Origin: Yamagishiella unicocca
Taxonomy: Eukaryota > Chlorophyta > Chlorophyceae > Chlamydomonadales > Volvocaceae
Direction: 5' to 3'
Assembly (NCBI GenBank): GCA_003116995.1
Contig: BDSL01000023.1
Coordinates: forward strand, 682,001-746,000
Length of the DNA stretch: 64,000 nt
Part shown: positions 60,001-64,000 of the stretch, piece after piece
Layout: the number at the start of each line of letters is the position of its first letter
Numbering within the stretch: the stretch's first letter is position 1
Notes under the pieces: model-generated
The model's database searches: none
What the model saw: only the letters and a program-made list of their open reading frames with translations
What the model was told of the DNA's origin: nothing
Position numbers and translations under genes: made by a program

Positions 60001-60010
60001 GGATTACTGC
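57003..60010 (-). CDS. Unidentified gene with C-terminal 18-residue repeats
   Basis: Not recognised. Coding-like minus stretches: about 60006-59830 (DALAQAFDPSGDWLRLGMAR), about 59820-59706 (PPEKWEEFWRSVSNYPGPS, ending at GTAATC), about 59610-58926 (GVTVLGGARLVGLGQPAGK; VPFLVPLHLWQAISGTESV; WQQLSDVVAAQVTISKDTCA) and 58373-57003 (GDPLDLMKAIQRFQGLLLVQ; ALFVVMAAVHGRKHDLMPIA; NDYLIKDRASLNREGV). The last exon ends in about 14 repeats of QQQRRYGAAGQLLAGAGS. The 58925-58374 intron is flanked by a 56-bp duplication. The frame changes by one base near 59405-59440 without a normal-sized intron, so a frameshift, a very small intron or an assembly error must be considered. The N-terminus is unresolved. 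It may be a cellular gene or a mobile-element ORF. Confidence 0.45.
57063..57820. repeat. 54-bp coding minisatellite, about 14 copies
   Basis: The unit ctccgctgctgctgcgaccc then agcaccggccagcagctgtccggccgccccata is repeated about 14 times, with a few 48- to 51-bp units missing CTG codons. All six frames stay open, but only the minus frame continues into non-repetitive coding sequence, where it encodes QQQRRYGAAGQLLAGAGS-type units. Confidence 0.95.
58322..58929. repeat. 56-bp direct repeat bounding an intron
   Basis: 58322-58377 and 58874-58929 match at 55 of 56 positions. On the minus strand each copy starts with gcag|GTTTCTGCTCC. Splicing from the AG|GT of the first copy to the AG of the second removes 58925-58374 and restores an uninterrupted frame (LRAEQ|VSAPGDPLDLM). 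Confidence 0.9.
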
Positions 60011-61107
60011 TGGCTATACAACCTTACCTTGCGTGCGTCGGTGTCGCCCGAAACCTCCTCCCTGTCGGCGGAGGGAAACGGGACTGGCGAAGCATCGTCG
60101 CCGCTAGTAGCAAACACAGCCAGAGAAGACGATGCCACGAAGAGCGCCGTTGCAAATGCCCGTCAATGGAACTGCTGGGGCCTGCGAGTTGTGCGCATGT
60201 TGTCATTTGTTTTACATACCGGTACGCGGAAATTTGCAGCGCGATTCATGCTAATGTGCTCCAGAAGCGCTTACCTAGCTGCTGTATGCTGCTTTGGGGC
60301 ACTATCGCAGCTATGCCGAAACGTCAGCTGCGCGAATCGATTGTGAAGGCCTGTAGCTCGCAGTGTCTTTGACGGGTTTAGCGCTAAAATATGAACGAAG
60401 CCGCCCAAGATTGGATCTAAGCGCTGTGATATGGCGCCTCAGGTTTGGTTGAGAGAGTTGAGAGAGCCGCAGCATTTACAGCCGCAGCATTTATGGGGCG
60501 ATGCTAAATTTAAAAAGGTATCAGCACATACATTCGTTAACAAATCTGTGCACAAGAGAGAAAGTTCGAGTGAAAATTGTCAACGTACGGAAAGTGAAAA
60601 TTAAGTGAAAGATGGTCCCGTCGTACTGTCCAAAGCATGAAAATTGCCCCCAATCGTGGAAATAAAACGAGTGCAATAAAACGAGTCATGTGCGCCGGCA
60701 AGGCATTTCGGCTATGCGATACGTTGCACACGTCAACTCACCCCGATATACACAGACACCACCGCCAATCAGCAGCACGCACGCGATACAGTGCGCGGTG
60801 ACAGAATGCAAACGCAAAACCTTAAGCAAGAGACTCCAGGAGACAGGATTCTGCTTATCGCACAAACTGCACATACAGCTAGCTGGAACGCGCGGACAAC
60901 CCCCGCTCACACATACTACTTCCGCCCTCACGGCTGGCTCTATGCAACACTAACCCCTCTCGCCTGTCATCTCGTAGCCGCCTCATCAAGGCCCAGGAGA
61001 AGATACCGTACAGTGGAACAAACACGCACTATGCCAAAAGTCGCTCAGACTTCACTTGTCCCACAGTATTTTCCGTCGCGTGCGCGATGTGCAACCGCCA
61101 TCCCACT
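60011..61107. other. Intergenic, AT-richer; 3' UTR of the EF-hand-like gene
   Basis: No confident gene. A reverse-strand TGTAA (ttaca at 60476-60480) lies about 630 nt after the stop of the EF-hand-like gene. A stretch at about 60110-60028 (SPVPFPSADREEVSGDTDAR, donor GTAAGG) may be a further 5' exon of the gene at 57-60 kb. Confidence 0.4.
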
Positions 61108-63242
61108 TCATCGTGGCGCGGCTGACCTCGCGGGCCCCGAGGCTGCCCGCTGCGCGGACGCCGCCTTGCTCGCCAGCAGCCGCCGCTGCGCCGGCGTGAG
61201 CACCTCCAGCTTGGGCGCCCAGCTACCAAGCTGGTTCCAGTTCTGTACGGCACAACAATTCACGAAACCCAGTGCGCACCGTATTCCAGGTTTGGTGAAG
61301 CGGATTACCATCGCCCCCGGGGGGGAGGTGGGTTCGCCCAGACCCGCCCCGCTGCCCCCATGCACCGGCCGCCCGTCTCGGCCCGTCTCGGCGCTGTCCT
61401 TCAATGAACCCGCCTGCTACCCCGCCCTTCACCTTGTCGCTGCTACGCCAGATCTTCCACTAGTTCGCCCCCCTCGCCCCCTTCCACCGCCCTGCTGCCC
61501 GTCGCCCCCGGGCACGCACCTCCTCGCGCACAATGTTGCTCTCCGGAGACATCTCCAACAGCGACCGGATGACGTGCATGTCATCAGGGTCCAGCTGCGC
61601 CGACGGCGAAGGGTAAAAGGCGGAGGCGAAGTGTAAAAGGGGGAGGCGAAGTGTAAAAGGGGGAGGCGAAGGGTAAAAGGCGGAGGCGAAGGGTAAAAGG
61701 GGGAGGCGAAGGGTAAAAGGGGGAGGCGAAGTTTATATATCGGAGCGTGTCCCGTGTCCCCTCCCCTGCTCCCTTGCTCTTCCCCGTGTTGCACCACCTG
61801 GAGCTCTCCGGGCGCCAACACGCTACACTTCGTCGCGCTGCTCAAGTCCGGCAGCACAGAATGCAAACCCGGCCCATTGGACTTGCGCCGCAGCCCGGCT
61901 GTTTTGTTCATGCTTCCCAGCCGTCATCTGCCCAGCGCGCTGTCCGCCCTGAGGCTAACGCGCTTTCTCGTGTGCACCCCGATCGCGGACGGAACAACGC
62001 ATCCTTCAACAGTATGTATCACGTATGGTTTTGCACACTCCAAGGACCGCTGATGCGCATCGACGTTTGCCTTTGTCGCTGCCAGGACGTACCTTCTCGA
62101 ATCCGCTGATGGTCGTGAGCATCCGCAGCAGCGTGTCCAGACCTACAGACTGGCGACCATGCGGATCCAGTAGCCCCCACGCGTCGTTGCTCATGTTGCA
62201 CGGCTGCACGGAAAGGCAAGGCGGTGCGGGTAAGGACTCCGAGCCGGTAGGCAGCGGAGAACGGGCCGGTCCGGCCGGGCATGCAAGGCGAAGCGATGCC
62301 TCGCAGCATCCTGTGGCCAGATCCCCCCTATACGTCTTATTCGGCAGCCAAAGGGGAGTCTAGAGGCCGCCGGCCAGCCGCACTCCGCCAGGCCGGGCTC
62401 CACTACACCGGGTTCCCCTCCCCGGCTAACCCCTGCGCCAATCACTCTCACTGACTCCCTGCGCCTCGACAGTGCCCGCCCTGCGAGCTCACCAAAGCTG
62501 GCTCGGTGTCGTGCCAGAGCAGACGCGTGAGCTTTTCGTACGTCATGCTCCCACCGCCTCCGACCAGATGAGTCACAGCGCCCACATCTACATGCGGCAT
62601 GTAGGCCGATAACCGGGCGACCAGTTCGGACCTGGCAACGCTTGATTCCCCTGCACCCGGAGTGGGTTTACAAGGAACTGATAATGAGGCCAGGGCAGGA
62701 TACCTGGGAAAAACCACGCAAAGGAAAAGCGCATGTGAAGCGGTTCGGTCGGCAGGATGCTGGGCAGGTTAGGGGGACGCGGGTATTCACGAACTCGTGC
62801 TGGCAACGCACCGTTTGGCACCAGCACCTTCCAAGCCGCCTCAATGTCCTCCTTCATTAGGTAATCGGACCGTTCGAGCTGCGATGGAACACCGTTCGGA
62901 ACGCTGGGACATCGACCCAAACCGCTACGCGATGAAGCTCACATATTTACTTACGTATTCCCTCTCTGCATCTTCCTGAGCCGCTTTAATCACTGCATAG
63001 AACTTGTCAACGCCTTGCTTGGCGCTGAAGTCATACTGTACAAACCGCTGCTGTGGCGCATCTTTACTTTGCATCTTGCTGTTATAATGAAGTGCACTTA
63101 ACGATATATTGATATGTAAGGTAATGTAGCCTCGTCACACGCCAGTACTCACTCGAACTTCACACAAAAGCAGGCGGACTCATCTATGCCTTGTGGGCTT
63201 GGCTTTATCATAATCACAGTGAAAGATACACCGTACTTCATT
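61108..63242 (-). CDS. EF-hand-like repeat protein, unidentified
   Basis: Not assigned to a named family. Exons: 63242-63153, 63074-62955, 62878-62812, 62650-62493, 62203-62093, 61881-61798, 61594-61520, 61242-61108. The sum is 840 nt, 279 residues, with all phases matching. Helix-loop-helix style segments recur: YLMKEDIEAAWKVLVPNGES, ELVARLSAYMPHVDVGAVTH, SNDAWGLLDPHGRQSVGLDT + LLRMLTTISGFEK, and LDPDDMHVIRSLLEM. The loops resemble EF-hands (LDPHGRQSVGLD) but lack several acidic ligands, so calcium binding is doubtful. The second exon has a CAGCAAG double acceptor; only the second AG keeps the frame. The C-terminus is basic and Ala-rich. The start at 63242 (MKYGVSFTVIMIKPSPQGID) is the least certain part; more exons could lie upstream (an open minus frame exists at 63437-63562). 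Confidence 0.6.
61607..61733. repeat. 20-bp minisatellite in an intron of the EF-hand-like gene
   Basis: The unit ggaggcgaagkgtaaaaggs is repeated about six to seven times between exons 6 and 7 (intron 61595-61797). Confidence 0.9.
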
Positions 63243-63768
63243 GTGTAGCAGAAGGACCATACTTACTAAACACCTAGACTGGATTCTGTTCTGCTTCGCA
63301 AGCAGTGCCACTGACAGCTCCATCCAATACACCCTGCAATATACGCAACGCTGCTGCTACCTCTAGAATATAATCCTGTAAATGTATTAGATCCTGTGGA
63401 ACTCCTTGGCCACGTTATGGAGGAGCTGGAGGGGCCTCAGCCTCCGAGCCCCTGTGGCAGCGATGTCTCGGACGTTCTTCCAAGGTATTGAAGGACCTGT
63501 GACGTTATGTCAGAAGTTACATTTTCCGCGGTAATGGCCACCGCTTGCACACCACTGTTTGCGCCACTCGTGGAACCCATACCGGTGACAGGCGACTGCG
63601 TTACTCCGAGGAGGTTATACCCCTTCACGTATATGATCAAAGCTACGGTGGACCGGTGGTGCCTCTAGCCACAGCAGCAACACGCGATAATCGTTCACTG
63701 AAGGCAAGTGTGTATGCTGCATGTATATCGACCGTCCATACACCCGACCGCCTGACGGTTGACGGTTG
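63243..63768. promoter_or_regulatory. Divergent region between EF-hand-like gene and kinesin
   Basis: About 525 bp between the two proposed starts. It also contains a minus open frame (63562-63437) that begins MGSTSGANSGVQAVAITAEN and could be a 5' exon of the EF-hand-like gene; I could not link it by phase. Confidence 0.35.
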
Positions 63769-64000
63769 ATGCTCGCCCTCCACCCATCCGCAACCAAGGT
63801 CTACGCGCGTGTCAAACCTGGAGGGGGCAACGCTACAGATGGCGCCAGGCCAAACAGCATTATCCCTGTCGAGGGAGCTGCAGCCTGCAGTACTGCCTTG
63901 CTTCAGACCACTGCAACTGAGGCAATCCAACGGACCCGCGACGGCGGTACGGCAACGTTCTCCTTCGACCGTGTCTTCGAGGGTTCGGAGCAGCAGGAAT
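63769..64000 (+). CDS. Kinesin motor protein, N-terminal fragment
   Basis: Microtubule motor. From the ATG at 63769 (an in-frame stop lies three codons upstream) the frame reads ATKVYARVKPGGG, the first strand of a kinesin motor domain, and reaches TATFSFDRVFEGSEQQE, the conserved FxFDRVF...Q-E motif, at the right edge. The motor core, including the P-loop, lies beyond the window. There is almost no N-terminal extension before the motor, and the segment between the two motifs (about 50 residues) is longer than usual. The kinesin class cannot be told from this fragment. Confidence 0.75.
   Translation, partial: MLALHPSATKVYARVKPGGGNATDGARPNSIIPVEGAAACSTALLQTTATEAIQRTRDGGTATFSFDRVFEGSEQQE

Overview
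The window is nuclear DNA from a volvocine green alga (Chlamydomonas/Volvox/Gonium type). Coding sequence is GC-rich with strong C/G third positions. Genes are broken into many short exons with GTGAGT/GTGGGT-type donors. Proteins carry long Ala/Gln/Gly/Pro-rich linkers, organelle-type N-termini are common, and TGTAA polyadenylation signals follow several genes. No prokaryotic operon, CRISPR array, rRNA or convincing tRNA was seen. All gene models were spliced by hand from splice motifs, phase and family conservation. Where I say a model closes, the exon lengths sum to a multiple of three.

Layout from left to right. (1) 1-4661 (-): Ser-Pro/Pro-rich protein of unknown function, cut by the left edge. 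(2) 6333-11649 (-): CRSH, a calcium-type RelA/SpoT (p)ppGpp synthetase with two C-terminal EF-hands and a degenerate HD domain. (3) 12401-30230 (+): a 23-exon FANCM-type DNA-repair helicase of about 3,913 residues that ends in a PHD finger; one intron holds a 34 x 24 bp minisatellite. (4) 31713-34032 (+): plastid-type ferritin with a full ferroxidase centre. (5) 34.4-38.8 kb (-): pieces of one or two genes, including a probable plastid membrane protein. (6) 39878-43372 (-): DEDDy 3'-5' exonuclease. (7) 43937-47902 (+): FEN/PolI-type 5'-3' exonuclease, head-to-head with (6). (8) 50733-53761 (-): Ser/Pro-rich unknown. (9) 53.8-56.6 kb: AT-richer tract with a broken ORF and a 179-bp satellite array. 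(10) about 57.0-60.0 kb (-): unknown gene with 54-bp coding repeats and an intron that looks born from a 56-bp duplication. (11) 61108-63242 (-): EF-hand-like unknown. (12) 63769-64000 (+): N-terminus of a kinesin, cut by the right edge.

Several genes concern genome maintenance (FANCM and the two exonucleases). Three neighbouring pairs are divergent: CRSH/FANCM, the two exonucleases, and EF-hand-like/kinesin. A recurring theme is local tandem duplication inside introns, often copying a 5' or 3' splice site. The strongest candidates for something new are the FANCM-PHD fusion, the intron-gain scar at 58.3-58.9 kb, and the open-frame minisatellite in the FANCM gene.
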